From Numida meleagris (Eukaryota > Chordata > Aves > Galliformes > Numididae), in assembly GCF_002078875.1 (NCBI RefSeq), contig NC_034409.1, positions 104,699,014-104,763,013 on the forward strand: DNA of 64,000 nt, given 5' to 3'. Each line of letters opens with the position of its first letter. Position 1 is the first letter of the stretch. A program made the position numbers and the translations under genes. Below are positions 11,201-23,421 of the stretch, one piece after another. Below the pieces are notes generated by a model, which was not told the DNA's origin, did not search any database, and saw nothing but the letters and a program-made list of their open reading frames with translations.

Positions 11201-14200
11201 AAAGGATGTATGAAGCTTGGTGCACGCCTTGTCTGCTGCCTTGCCTGGGGAGGCCTCTCCAACACTGTGTAGCCCACTGCAAGGATCAGGGTCTACTTGA
11301 GACCATCCGCTCATCAAATAACCTCCAAACAAATGTGTCTTTAGAGTCCCCAGCACAAGCGGAGTAACACAGGAACTCTATGACAGAGGCTTCAGAGGTG
11401 GATTTAGAAAAAGAGCAGGAGAAAACATCTATGGCCAAGCAAAGAAAGATTGTTCCATGACTGGAAAAATGGCTGCAGGAACGTAGCAGCACAGAGAGCT
11501 GGTGACTGAAGAAAGGGAGACAGAGAAAGTTGCAGTGAAGGAGAAGTCTGGTGAAAGCAGTGAGGATGTGTGAGGTGAAAGAAAAGTTGGTTCTTCACAG
11601 AAAACCATGACACTGAAATCAAATCTCTTTATGAGGCATTCTGGGGGTTTCAACTTGACACAAGCAGGATTTTAGCAGGCAGGAGCAGAAAATGCTACTT
11701 TCTATTATTTTTTTTTCCTTTTTTTCTCTTTTATGAGCTGCAGTGGAACCTGTAAAAGGGTTGTCCCTAGTGAGAACCAAGTAATTTCTGAAATGGTACG
11801 GCTATAAAACAGGAGACCAGGATCTGGCACCAGTGTAGGAGCTCAGCCGAATTTAAGCAAGATCTTTGGTAATGTCCTTAGATTCTCTATGTGATAAATA
11901 TGGACCAGTTTTGGTGGAGACTGGAGGAAAAATGTGCTCTTTTAGCCAAAGTAACTATCATCTTGACGAACATTTTGCTGGATTGTTATTTGAATGAATA
12001 TTTAATATAAAACATGCAACCTGCTCTAATAAGAGCACATTCATAATTTCTAGCATGCTAGTTGTGTCTAAAATTCACTTGGCTTTGCTCTGGGTAAAGG
12101 ATACCTTAAGAAGGAAATGTTGGACTGCAGCTACATTTGGCTGAAGCATACGGTACAACATGAACAGCTGTGGAAGCCAGATTTACTGCAATAAGTGAGG
12201 CTGCTAAAAACCTGACATTACTTTGATTTTTTTTTTTATGAAAAAGTCCAATACAGAGTTTATGACTTTTCATACAGTTATTTATTTTAGGAATAAGAGA
12301 CCTGCCAAACACAGCAGGTAGTTAATACCCAATTCAGACTGCATTGAAATAGGAAAGGAGGTATTGGCTACATCCTTTGGGATCCTGTGATTAACCTACA
12401 GGGAACTGTAGGTGGCTTTTTCCACATGCATGCAGATGAAACATGGGTTGGAGTCGGCTGCCATTGAATATCTTGAAGTTTAGATGAGATGTAGCAGATA
12501 ATTCAGCTCCTAATCTGCTGAAGTATTCCTTTCCTTTGGATACAGAGGATACGCCTGCTGTAATGGCATGAAGCTGAGATGCAGCTCCAGTTCCCACTTC
12601 TGTCCCAGACATGGGGTATGTTGCCATACTCAGAAATACATCTGGTGATGCTCTTCTACCACTGGTGTCAAGTGCAGCATCCCATGTCAGGCAGCACTTG
12701 GTTGTGATCAGCTCCAGGGACCGTGTTTGGTTCCTGCTGTTGACAGCCAGCTCTGGGACCTTGGGCTGCTCTGGGGGATGGTAAAGTTTGGTCACAAAGC
12801 TACTTCATCCTGCACCACAAAGGGTTGGGACTGGCTGTCGCTGCTTAGTGCTGAGCAAGCTGGTCACTTTTTTAAACCTCTCTAGTGAACTTGGCAGCAG
12901 TCCTCTAACTTCCCCTGCTGCTTGACTGTCATAGTCAAAAAGCAAGGGCAGCAATCCTTGCATGCCTCCTGAGGGTTCTCAGAGCTAAATCCATCAGTGC
13001 TTGAGAGACTGTCGGTGATGCAAGTCACATAAATATCCCAGTGGATACCACAGGACAGCATAATGCTTTCCATATTCCAAGCATCTCTTACAACTTCCTG
13101 GGGGTAATGAGTTACTTGCTGATACTGCACTCGCCGTATATAGATGTAGCAACCATTAGGCACTAATATAATGCCACAGGCATCTAGGGTTGGATGCTAA
13201 ACCTCTTGCTGGGTAGGATACTGGAGCTATTTGCTGCTGTTGTGACAATCCATTCAACTGGACTTCTTAGGGGTTTATCTTATCTAAGACCACTGTTCAG
13301 TTCTTATCACAGGAGTTCATTATTTTGTTTCTGCTCTATCAGATCCAATTAATAAGATTCTTTATTCCTTACCTACCCACTGTAACAGAATAGAATAGCT
13401 GTAACCGCCAGAGAGATGAGCTAAATGAGTTTGAGATGGTTTTAGGTATATTGATGTCCGGAAGTGTTTCAAAGCCTACAGAGAAGTCTAGATAGGAGTG
13501 GCAACAGTTAGGTAAAGTCCAAGAAGTTTAGGATACGTTCTGCATTTTGAGCTTCTTCAAAAATAGACATAACCATGGTGTAGGATAGCTATGATTATTA
13601 GATTGGCCCTTTTTGATGTCTTGAACCACCAGAAGAGAGGATATTTGAAAAGAGATACTTTTTACCCAGGCTTCCTTTAGAAACTGCACATCTGCTTATC
13701 TGAAGAGTCTGGTTCTTAAAGAAAAGCTACATTATCTCTGTTTCACTCTTCAACAACTGAATGAAATCTTTAAACTAGTTAACTGCCAGTTTGCAGAAGA
13801 TAAGTTCTGAATCCTGCAGAAGTAATGGTTTAAAATGCGAACTGCACTGCCTACCCATTAGCTGGACCCAACCGTCTGGCAAGGTCAGCCCTTGATAGGT
13901 GTTCATTGCACGTGGATAGTTTAATGTCTATGAAGATTATTAATAGTTTTATGTCAGTGATGAGTTTCCTTCTTTCTCAAATATAAGCTGCACAGTTTAC
14001 TTATCTAAGGGAAAAGGAGTTAAAGGAGTCAGATGCAAATCTGTGCTAGAAGGAAAATGTAGTTCTATCTTCCAAAGTGAAAAGGACAAGGAGGAATTCC
14101 TGTTAAAATGTAACGCTCGTTAATCCATAATTTTTGAGTGTTTTCTGCCAACAGCATCATTGGTATCTGACTTGAAATGATCTTTAAAACTTCTTTTTAT

Positions 14201-14382
14201 TGAACTGACACTGCCAAAATCATGCCCCATGTTGACAGGAAAAGGAAAGTTACAATGTTTGTGAACAGCGTCTGGATGTAGAATGGGTGCTTTGCTGGCA
14301 AGGAACAAAGTACCAACTCACAAAAGCCAATAAAGTCCCTAAGTTTTTGCCTTTAAAGAGTTTGTTACCAAGTTACTGATAC

Positions 14383-14396
14383 AATAATAATAATAA
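14383..14396 (+). repeat. Short (AAT)n microsatellite
   Basis: About four to five AAT units in AATAATAATAATAAA, a minor simple repeat. Confidence 0.7.
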
Positions 14397-17300
14397 ACTA
14401 TTGCATGGGAAGACCAACAATTTATGGAAGGGAAGTATAGAGGGTGGAAGAATTGAGATACAGAATGATGGTGGAACAGCATTGGAGTATTTTTCACAGA
14501 GTTGTCTGTTATTTGGAAAGGTTTTAAAATGCAGTCATAACTATGATAGTCAACCATATGATTTCATCTAGATTGGATATTTCATGCTTTGTTATCTGGT
14601 CAAACATAAAGTAACAAATACGAGTATAATGATGTCATCAGCTGTCATCTAAAAGATGCAGAAACATAAGCTCAATACATCGTCTGAAGAGTATATGAGA
14701 TAACCATATAATATCCCAGGGACTCCAAAGGTTAAAATTCAGTTACTCATTTAGACAGAGTGAGTGGCTGACCTCTGACGCCGCGTAGACATAAAGGTTT
14801 GGAAAATCTTATTGGAAAACTTAAAAGCTGATATTGAGTATTTATGATATACTTGTTACCAGGAGAAGAGAGGGCTAATTTGAAGAGTCTCATGTTCATA
14901 ACGTGTGAGTTCCTTTAATGACCAGTATTAACCTTTATTGGCCTTTGAAGCAATGAGACATTCAGAAACTCTGTTCAAAGCCCATTTCTATTTTTAATTT
15001 ATCAGCTTGCTTATGTCTACCACGTAACTTCAGGGATGAGGTGCCAAACCAGAAGCCAAAAGACAGTAAATTTCTTTGGGATTATGGGAGATAGTGAGTT
15101 AAAACCATGGAAGGAGCCTTTATGTCTAGAAGCACAGTATTTGTTGTATGTTTGAATCATTAGGTGAGCACTTTGATATTACCAAAGGCCGAAATATCTT
15201 TCCAGCCCCTGCCACTTTTATACTGCTGGCATCTTACATAGCTGCAAAGTGATGGTTTTCTCTCATTGCAGAGGAAACAAATACTAATTCCATTAAACTG
15301 TTGGAAATGCTAACAAGTGTGAAGCTGACTCACTGGGCTGACAGGGCTCAGCAAAAGGAAAATCTTTTACTAAACTATCCCAGCTTCCAGGTTCCCTCTC
15401 CTCAGCTGCCTTCCAAAAGCATACATGATGTAACTCAAATCTGATGCAACTCAATCTGATCTGCATGGTATAAACATTGAAATATTGAAATAAGAATATT
15501 TGCTGTGCTCTGTTTGAGAACAAAGATAGGAATCTGATGGTGTTAAAACAAATATACCTCCTCCTCCATGCAGTCTGAACAAATTTAAGTGACTTTAACA
15601 GATGGTTTTGATTAATGGCCAGTATAAGCGAGTGCTCCTTCCTGCTGCCTCGGAGATTGCTCCAGTGTTTGTAATATTACCTTTGAGTGGTGTGCCTACC
15701 AAGAGAAAGGGAAGGCATTCGTACAGGTAAAAATTTACATGAATCAGTATTATTTCCTTCTATGAATGCTTATAATGCAGAAATCTTTAATTCTTTTCAA
15801 TCTCAAGCAGGCTATTTAGATGAACTCTGTAGGAGTATTCACGATTACAAGGTTACCTTTTTTGAAGTACTCTTGGCTGCAGTGTTTGGTAATGTTTCTT
15901 TCACAAACAGATTTGGTGTAAGAACTGGGATTTTATGTTACTTAAGTTTGAGGAAAGGAAAGGAACTTGAGATTATGTTCCAGCAACTGCTTTTTAGTCC
16001 CTTCTTTCTTTTTGTTCTCAAGTTCTTCGTAGTTGAGTTCAGCGATGCTGGCTCAGTAAATGGAAGTTTCCATAATTTGCTTGAATATTTCTTTTAACCT
16101 TTGTTCTTGTGTGGTCTCATTTTTCTTTTATTAACTAGGTCAAGCCAAATCCTCAGTGAAACTGTAGCAAAGGCTTTGACCAGTAACCTGCTAAATAACT
16201 ACCAACTTCCTTGTGTGAATTTTACTTCGTTGATTTTCTTACTGTGCAAAAGTATGTTGTGTTTCTATCCCTGCTCAGTAAGCACTTCAGCATACTTAGA
16301 GCAGTTGGATGCAAATATGGTGTCAACGAGTCTGTGGTGGTGGCTACAGGAAAAGCTCCTCCACTTCCACTGGGACTAAGGATCATAATGCTTGTATTTT
16401 GGAATGATGTTACATCTTCGTAAAGGATGTTTAGAATGATGTGTCTGACCAGTTTTTTCAGCTTTCTCATTTTATTTACCCAATCTGAGCAACATAGTGG
16501 TATATTGGTATGTTGGTGGCGTCCAGTAGCAATTGAGGTAGGGAGTCTCAGTTTATGCAGATTTTATCTTATTTTTTGAGATATTTTGGAACACAATTTT
16601 TAAGTTTAATTACTCATTTTGTGTTGTTGTATTGAGTTTTTCTATATGTGTTGAGTTTTTCTTTGTTTTTCTCTTCCTCTATCTTTAATTTCCTATAGAT
16701 GTCATATGTGATGAGCAGAAGCCATATACCAACTAGCAGATTTCATATTTGTTGCACTTATAATAAGGAGGGACATCTAGAAAACTCAGCACACTGTGGT
16801 GTATTGGAACAGGACTAGCCAGTAATCCATGAAGCTATTCTTCCATGCTCAGCCTGCTCTTGGTTTTGGCAAACTAATTTCTACCTGCACATCCTAATCC
16901 CAGTTGCTCAAATGAGCTGTCTGTTCACTAGCTGTGCCCTTCTGCCCAGTCATTCCCAGCACTATCCACTCCCTAAGAAAAACTAAGGCCTTTTCTATCT
17001 GATTTTAAAATATTTTTTAAATATTCTTTTAAGTTTTGTACTGAAAGCTAACATTGTCAGGTAAGAAAATGTGTAAAATTACTCTTGTAATTTACTTTGT
17101 CCAACTCCCTTTGTTCAAGGGAGTGACATCCCCTTGTGCCTTTCATTTAATGACCACATTCTACTTTAATATGTTTGACTGCTTGCCTCCAATTGTCTTA
17201 TGAAAGGACTAGCCCAGATATTCAATTCCCTGATAGGAGGAAACATTTTAAGCAATGTTTCTTTCAGTCCAGTTTGTTCTTCTGCAAACATTTTCTCTCT

Positions 17301-18006
17301 TCATTGTTTTAAGGAAAACCTCAACTTACTTTATTTCTTGAATTTCTTTTATTAAAAAAAAAGAATTTGGATACTTCTTTTGCTTTTGCAAAAAATCACA
17401 AATGACATTATTCAAAAATTGAAAAAGAAACTCATGATCTTTCAACAGAAACCCATTAAAATATAGCTATGATTTTTGCTCCAAATCCCTTGTATGTTGT
17501 CTGTGACACAGAGGGACAATGTTTCTAAAGAAGATGCTGAAGATTTTACAGCCTTGGTATGACATGACCCATTACATCTCCTTTCTCACTTGGAGGGTTT
17601 GTGAGAAAGTACGGCAAAAAAATAAAACCCAACTTAGCAGTGTCCAGAAAGTCTGCTGTTATAAAGACACGTAAACATTCATTCAGATAAATAGGAATAC
17701 ACATTGCAAAACCAAGTGCGTCAAATTGCTGATAATTACTTTAAAGAAAATACAATGTTCCATAGGTACATTGCCAGAAATAGGCTTAGCTTTTGTTTTT
17801 CATTTAGAATGATTTCTTCTAAGACCTCGGCCGTGCAGAACAGCTGGCTGATCATCTCACTTTCATTACTAGGGAAAGTCCTGGAAAGATGACCATGGCT
17901 TTGATGGCAGCCATCTGTTATTTTCCACTGTGTTCCTGAGGCCCTTCAGGAACTGTAGTTTATAGGTGTAATGGGGAAGAAGGCATTCATTTAGGAAAAA
18001 TACTTT

Positions 18007-18590
18007 CATAGAAAAATTAAGGTTGGGAAAAAACACTAAGATCATCCAGTCCAACAACCAATGCAATCCCACCATGCCCACTGACCATGTCCCTCAGTGC
18101 CACATCCACACAGCTCTTGAACACCTCCAGGGATGGTGACTCCACCAGCTCCCTGGGCAGCCTGTGCCACTGCCTCAACACTCCTTCAGAGGTGAAACTC
18201 TGCCTAATACCCAACCTGAACCTCCCCTGGTGCAACTTGAGGCCATTCCCTCTCATCCTATTGCTGTTACCTGGGAGAAGAGATAGACCCCCACCTCTCC
18301 ACAGCCTCCTTTCAGGTGGTTGTAGAGAGTGATAAGGTCTCCCCCTGAGCCTCCTCTTCTCCAGACTGAACAACTTCCAGTTCCCTCATCAGACTTGTGC
18401 TCCAGACTCCTCACAGCTCCATTGCTCTTCTCTGGACACACTCCAGGGCCTCAGTGTCTTTCTTGTAGTGAAGGGCCCAAAACTGAACACAGCACTCAAA
18501 GTGCAGCCTCACCAGTACTGAGGAAAGGGGGACAATCACCTCCCTGCTCCTGCCAGCTGCACTACTGCTGTGACAGGCAGGACTGGCTTA
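18007..18590 (-). mobile_element. CR1 LINE, 3' part, antisense
   Basis: Read on the plus strand, the copy starts with CATAGAAAAATTAAGGTTGG, the reverse complement of a CR1 3' end. It continues through TGCCCACTGACCATGTCCC, CTCCCTGGGCAGCCTGTGCC and AGCCTCCTCTTCTCCAGACTG to about 18590. At about 580 bp it is one of the longest copies here. The open frames on both strands inside it (for example 18329-18778) are CR1 remnants, not genes. The left terminal repeat is degraded. Confidence 0.95.
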
Positions 18591-21500
18591 ATTCTGGATA
18601 TTTCACCACTGGCTTTTACAGGGGATGGAGGCAGGCTGCAGGTCTCTCACTGAAACACTCCTTGGAGTGTCCAGAGCATGACACCAGCACTCCTTGCTCA
18701 GTCACACAATGGAACTGGAGCTGTGGCTGCACCACCGCTGCATGGGAACTATGCCCTGCAGCACTCATCTGGGGCTGAGGAAGTTTGGTCAGATACTCTG
18801 TTCTGTCTCTGGATAGCAGCAATGTCCCTCTGTACCAACAGTGGCCTTTCAGAAGTGCACACCATTTGTCACACACAGTGAATCATGCGATGCTTCTTTC
18901 CTACACCACAGTATGGTGGTTTTTCCTACAGAATTAGAAATCCTAGTTTTAGAAGGATCTCTCCCGGTACACGTGTATATTTCCTATGCTGTAACCAACC
19001 ATAGTTAAGTTTAAACTGAATTTTCAGGTCATAATGTTTCTGTCCTACAGCCCACAGACATCTGTGACCATGTTACTTATCAATGTTCTCTTTATTATGT
19101 TGAAATAGCTGTAATGTAACTTTAAAAACCTCAAGTGTGCTCAAAAGTGGTATAGGTAAGGAAAAGCTGGGAAAGCGGGATGCAATATCCAGCTTTGAGT
19201 TGCCTGCATCTGAACATCTAAAGAAGCCTGTAGGTAACTTGTAAAAGTAAAGTAAAGTAACTTGTAGGAAGACAAATACAGGAGACAACTAGCTATAGTA
19301 AATCTATTACCTCATGTAGAGTTCAGGTAATGTTTTATTTGAAGACAATACTAATGAATCACAGAGCACTTCCAGGCAGCCTCTGTGAGTGTTGTTACTA
19401 TCTTCATGCACTAATAATGGTATGTCTTCATAAGAATACTGGAATGTTTTCAGCCCCATTAAGGCAAAATCTCAGACTGAAGCCCACAGCTTTCTTTTTC
19501 CCTGCCTGTCTTGGGTGGTTTCAGTTTTCTTTGCTCTAATTTCCGTCATCTGCACAGCCCTCTGCAAGCTTAAAACTAGAAGGGAAGTAAGCTCATAAGC
19601 CAAGGAACCTGGCAAGTCCAGATCAGAGGAAATGGGGAACAAGAGGGAGGCTGTCATGTCTAGGAAATGAAAAGCTTAAGAAATCAGTGAAAAGCAGAAT
19701 GAGAGTGGCAAGCAGCCATGTCTTGGCATGAGGTTATTTTCGTATTGTCTTTCTAATGCTCTTCTACTATAGCTTTGTTGGGTATAGCATTGGGCATAGC
19801 TCTGCGGAGGTGCAGACACTCGCCTCTTGCAAGAGAGGGATCCACAGGCTAAGAGTGATGGTTTCTCCTATGCCCTGAATGATAACATCAGCTCGGCTGC
19901 ATCCTGCAGCTTCCTCCAACACAGGCCAGGGCTCCCTCCAGGCAGACTGTGCTGTTGCTGATGCTGAGCCATCATCTGCAAGGAGGCAAGGCATCTGAAC
20001 GTGTTGGACTGTTCTTCCTCCCCTAAGCATCAGGCAGACATTTGAGTAGCAACATCCACCTTTCACACTTTCAAAACTCAAAGGAAACAAAAAAACACAA
20101 TGCAGCCTTAGTCTACCTCTCATGGTGAGACTTAGGGCTGATTCCCCAGATACGCATCAGGTTTAGGAGCTGGAAAGCCAGGACTCACAGCACTGCCTCC
20201 AAGTGTTTCTCTGATGTCTTTGTTCCTTCAGCAAACCCAACCTTTCACCAGGAGGTGGGGAGGTGGCCAGGGACAGCCAGCCCAGCCATAAAGGGGGCAC
20301 TGCGCTGCACGGAGCCCCCTTCAGCTCCATTCCCTCACTTTTCTCATACCTGTATTTTCCTTCCTTTGGTGTTTGGTTTCAGATCTTGACAGAAACACCC
20401 CGAGAGCCTCTGTCTGCAGCCAGGCACTTTGCTGGTCGCAAGTTTTGCTTTGTTTCAGTTCACAACTGGGAAATGCAGGCACTGCTTTCACAGACTGAAG
20501 ACCTCAGGTGTTCAGTGGTTACTTCCTTTTCACTGGCTTGCTGCCACCCCTCTTTTCCTCCCTTTCTCATAATTAACATTTTTTAACATTAATGTTGAAT
20601 ATTATGGAAGCAACCATAAGGATATGATCCACAGCTAATCCTAGCTGTTTTTAGGGGCTGCTTCTGACACATTATCCTCAGCAAACCAGCAAATCAACAG
20701 GCTGTTTTTCCAAGGATGTAGCCAGCAGAAGACATTTGCTTCTCACCATTTCTTCCTGTAGTTTTTGAGACAAACTCTACTCATCAGCACCTTAATTATA
20801 AAATCCACATTATTTTCAAAATACTGAAAATATCAAAAATTCTTTGCACAAGCAATTGAGTCCTAACTCTACTTTTCAAAGATTATTAGTACTTCTTGAC
20901 TTTCACTCTTCTGTATTTTCAGTGTAACAAGTGCTTAGCCCCTAAGATGTGAACAAATAAGCAGCTCACTGAAAAGTGAAAGCACGGGATTACTCTGTCA
21001 GCTTGCTCTTTTCTCACACTGCAGGCCCAGGAGCGATTAAATGAAGCTGACATGCATTAGCAAGGCAGCCTAATTGAGCATGAATTGCAAGGGAAGTAGC
21101 AATAACCCAAGCCAGTATGGATTCAAGAGCAACCCCATTAGGGAGTGTTGATCAATATCACTGATTATGACATTTTATAAATAAAATTGATTGTCCTTGA
21201 CTCAAGTGGAAGGGAGACTCATTCATACATTCCAACAGATACAGCTGCTCTGCTCAATATGAAACACTTTGTGAAATGGCCATTGCAAGTCCTACCTTGC
21301 TGTTCTTACAGGGCAAAAATCCCATGACTTTGACTCTCTTTGCTCTGGAGGCCTTTTAGTTAAAAGCTCTATAATAGACTTGGAAGTATTGACAATAATA
21401 ATAAGCTTATAGGTGAAATTCTGACCCCAGTAAAGTCAATAGAGCCAGAATTTCACTGTTCTATATGTCCACACACATATGTAAAGTGTATATATACATA

Positions 21501-21852
21501 TTCTCTTAACAGATCTAGTCTGCACATTGATTCACTCTTTTTATTCACTCTGCTTTCTAATAGCTTACCAAAATTTTTTCAGGTGCAAGCTAATAAAGAG
21601 AATGGATCTTCCCCATGCTTAAAGTAGAAGATAAATTAACAACATTTTCCCCTAGAAAGCCTTCATTAAAAAAAAAAAGGGAATTCAGTGCATCTTCCCT
21701 GTGCTCTTTGTGGAGTATTTTCTGCCCGTTCAGATGTTGAAGCTGATGAATAACCGTCCTACAAAACTGGCAGGTTTCTCAGCAAAGGGAAACACCTCAT
21801 TTTGATCTCTTGCTTGGACAGGATGAGAGTTGGAGAAAGTGGAATAACACAA
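18591..21852. other. Intergenic, with a candidate conserved block near 21.0-21.24 kb
   Basis: No gene is recognised. A small AAAGT pentamer run lies near 19244-19260. The part from about 21000 to 21240 is AT-rich and dense in homeodomain-like cores (TAATTG, GATTAAAT, GATCAATA), so it could be regulatory. That is inference only. Confidence 0.4.
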
Positions 21853-21907
21853 GGAATTGGACTCTACGGTCCTTATGAGTCCCTTCCAACTCGAGATATT
21901 TTATGAC
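21853..21907 (+). mobile_element. CR1 LINE, extreme 3' tail
   Basis: A ~55-bp remnant of the sense CR1 3' end. It contains GAGTCCCTTCCAACTCGAGA followed by TATTTTATGACTT, a decayed terminal repeat. Confidence 0.8.
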
Positions 21908-22076
21908 TTCAAGGGAGATATCCAGGTTTATGCTTTGTCAGGATCTAGCCTCTCTACATTCAGTCATGTCTTTGGATGTAACGGGAAGAAGAACAGGAAA
22001 GGACAGGAATTAACATGACCAGGTACCCATTTATCAGTGAGAAAAGGGAAATAAAGGTAATAAGAACATGAAGAAG

Positions 22077-22296
22077 CATAGAATCATTAAGGCTGAAAAA
22101 GACCTCTAAGATCACCTAGTCCAACCACCAGCCCATCCCCACCATGCCCACTGCCCTGTCCCTCAGTGCCACATCCACACAGCTCTTGAACACCTCCAGG
22201 GATGGTGACTCCACCACCTCCCTGAGCAGCCTGTGCCACTGCCTCACTGCTCTTCCTGGGTGAAGAATGTTTCCTGATATCCAGGTTGAACACTGG
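22077..22296 (-). mobile_element. CR1 LINE, 3' part, antisense
   Basis: Starts CATAGAATCATTAAGGCTG on the plus strand, the inverted CR1 terminus with its 8-bp repeat. It then reads through the CCACCATGCCCACTG and CACATCCACACAGCTCTTG blocks. It is truncated after about 220 bp at TTGAACACTGG. Confidence 0.95.
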
Positions 22297-22604
22297 TTAA
22301 GCCAGATGAATAATTTCTTAAGAAAACAAGTAAAAACAGAAAATATCTCTCGTACTGCATGGCAAAATAAGGCATGCAGGAAAAGATAATGTCTTTTAGT
22401 AGATCAGCTAGGGTGAAAAACAGTCTAAGCTTTCAGCTCTTCTGTAAGTACCTCCTCAGCATTATGGCCTCTATATTTGCTTATCTTTCTTTCTTATTTC
22501 TCCACAAACTCTCTTGTTGGATACACAAGAAAGTAAGCAGCCAAACAGTAGTATATATTTACAGGTGGATGGAGAACTTCCATGAATCTTAATACACTGG
22601 ATTA

Positions 22605-22886
22605 TCATAGGATTATAGAATCATAGCATGGTTTGTGTTGGAAAGGACCTCTAGGATCATCCAGTTCCAACCCTTGTGCTATGGGAAGGGACACCTCCCA
22701 CTAGACCAGGTGGCTCAAAGCCCTGTCCAGTGGGGCCTTGAACACTTACAGGCATCCAGAACTTCTCTGGGCAACCTATTTCATTATCTCACTACCTTTA
22801 CAGTAAAGAATTTCTTCCTAATATCTAGTTTAAATCTACCTTCTTCTCCTTTAAAGCCATTTCCCCTTGTTCTGTCACTACATGCC
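22605..22886 (-). mobile_element. CR1 LINE, antisense, 3' half of a split copy
   Basis: Begins with a TCATAG-type terminal repeat, then GGTTTGTGTTGGAAAGGACC, and continues as a CR1 3' region to CACTACATGCC. There the match stops at an insertion. It resumes at 23231 at the expected CR1 position. Confidence 0.95.
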
Positions 22887-23230
22887 TATAGCAATCAGAA
22901 AGATCAACATGATGGAAAAAGCATTACAAAAAAAGTAGAAAGACCAACACAATAGAAAGATGCTATTAAGGAAGTGAAGTAGATCACTCACCTGTATCAG
23001 AAGATTCTGGGTTTGCAGGGAAAAACTTCCACCAAGAAAGGATCTCCCAAAAGAGATCCCTACTTAGAGGCAGCCAGCCCTTAAATGAGGCCTAAGAGAG
23101 GTGGAGCCTGGCTCCACCCTTTCTGGTCACACAGTGAATTGCCTTCACCTGTGCTCCCAGGGCTGACTAGGTCTTTCCTCCAGGTGCTCTAACAGCGGTT
23201 CAGGCTGTGACTCAGCAGTTCCCATACACC
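22887..23230 (-). mobile_element. LTR-like insertion inside a CR1 copy
   Basis: This ~344-bp non-CR1 segment interrupts one CR1 copy exactly, and GCC flanks both sides as a possible short target duplication. Read on the minus strand it starts TGTATGGGAACTGC. It then has a TATA-like CCTCATTTAAGG (23079-23090) and a perfect 7-bp stem GGATCTC/GAGATCC (23040-23059). Next comes a consensus splice donor, ACAG followed by GTGAGT (22985-22994). Its distal end has an imperfect 40-bp direct repeat (22897-22936 and from 22937). The promoter-then-donor order suits a solo LTR or LTR fragment of an avian endogenous retroelement. I do not recognise the family, and no CA end is clear, so a non-LTR origin stays possible. 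No coding sequence is present. Confidence 0.55.
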
Positions 23231-23421
23231 GCCCTTCTAAAAAGTCCCTCCCCAGCTTTCTAATAGGCCCCTTTCAGATACTGGAAGGTTGCTGTGAGGT
23301 CTCTTCAGAGCCTTCTCTATCTGACTCTCCTCATAGGGGAGGTGCTCTAGCCCTCTTATCATCTTTGTGGTCTTCCTTTGGACCTACTGTATGTCCTTGT
23401 GTTGGGGGCCCCAGACTGGAC
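23231..23421 (-). mobile_element. CR1 LINE, antisense, 5' half of a split copy
   Basis: Picks up at GCCCTTCTAAAAAGTCCC, directly continuing the copy that stops at 22886. It runs through GAGGTGCTCTAGCCC to TTGGGGGCCCCAGACTGGAC. Both halves are similarly diverged, so the intervening segment inserted later. Confidence 0.95.

Larger units (their letters stand above)
4792..18006. other. Long intergenic stretch without recognised genes or CR1
   Basis: About 13 kb of mostly AT-rich single-copy DNA between CHAF1B and CLDN14. It holds a two-copy 23-bp tandem at 5180, short TAA-type runs near 10620 and 14383, and T-runs near 9178 and 11708. Open frames at 12391-12795 and 12882-13163 (minus) and 15687-16097 (plus) have no recognisable domains. 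The two minus-strand ones open from GTG rather than ATG. No exon, RNA gene or mobile element could be supported. The lack of recognised CR1 over this length contrasts with the flanking DNA. Confidence 0.5.

Noticed and set aside
12391..13163. Two neighbouring minus-strand open frames (134 and 93 codons)
   Set aside because: Both open from GTG, no domain is recognised, and no splice sites clearly join them. Chance frames are the simpler reading.
15687..16097. A 136-codon plus-strand frame
   Set aside because: It has no recognisable domain, a Phe/Leu-rich AT-driven composition and no supporting context.
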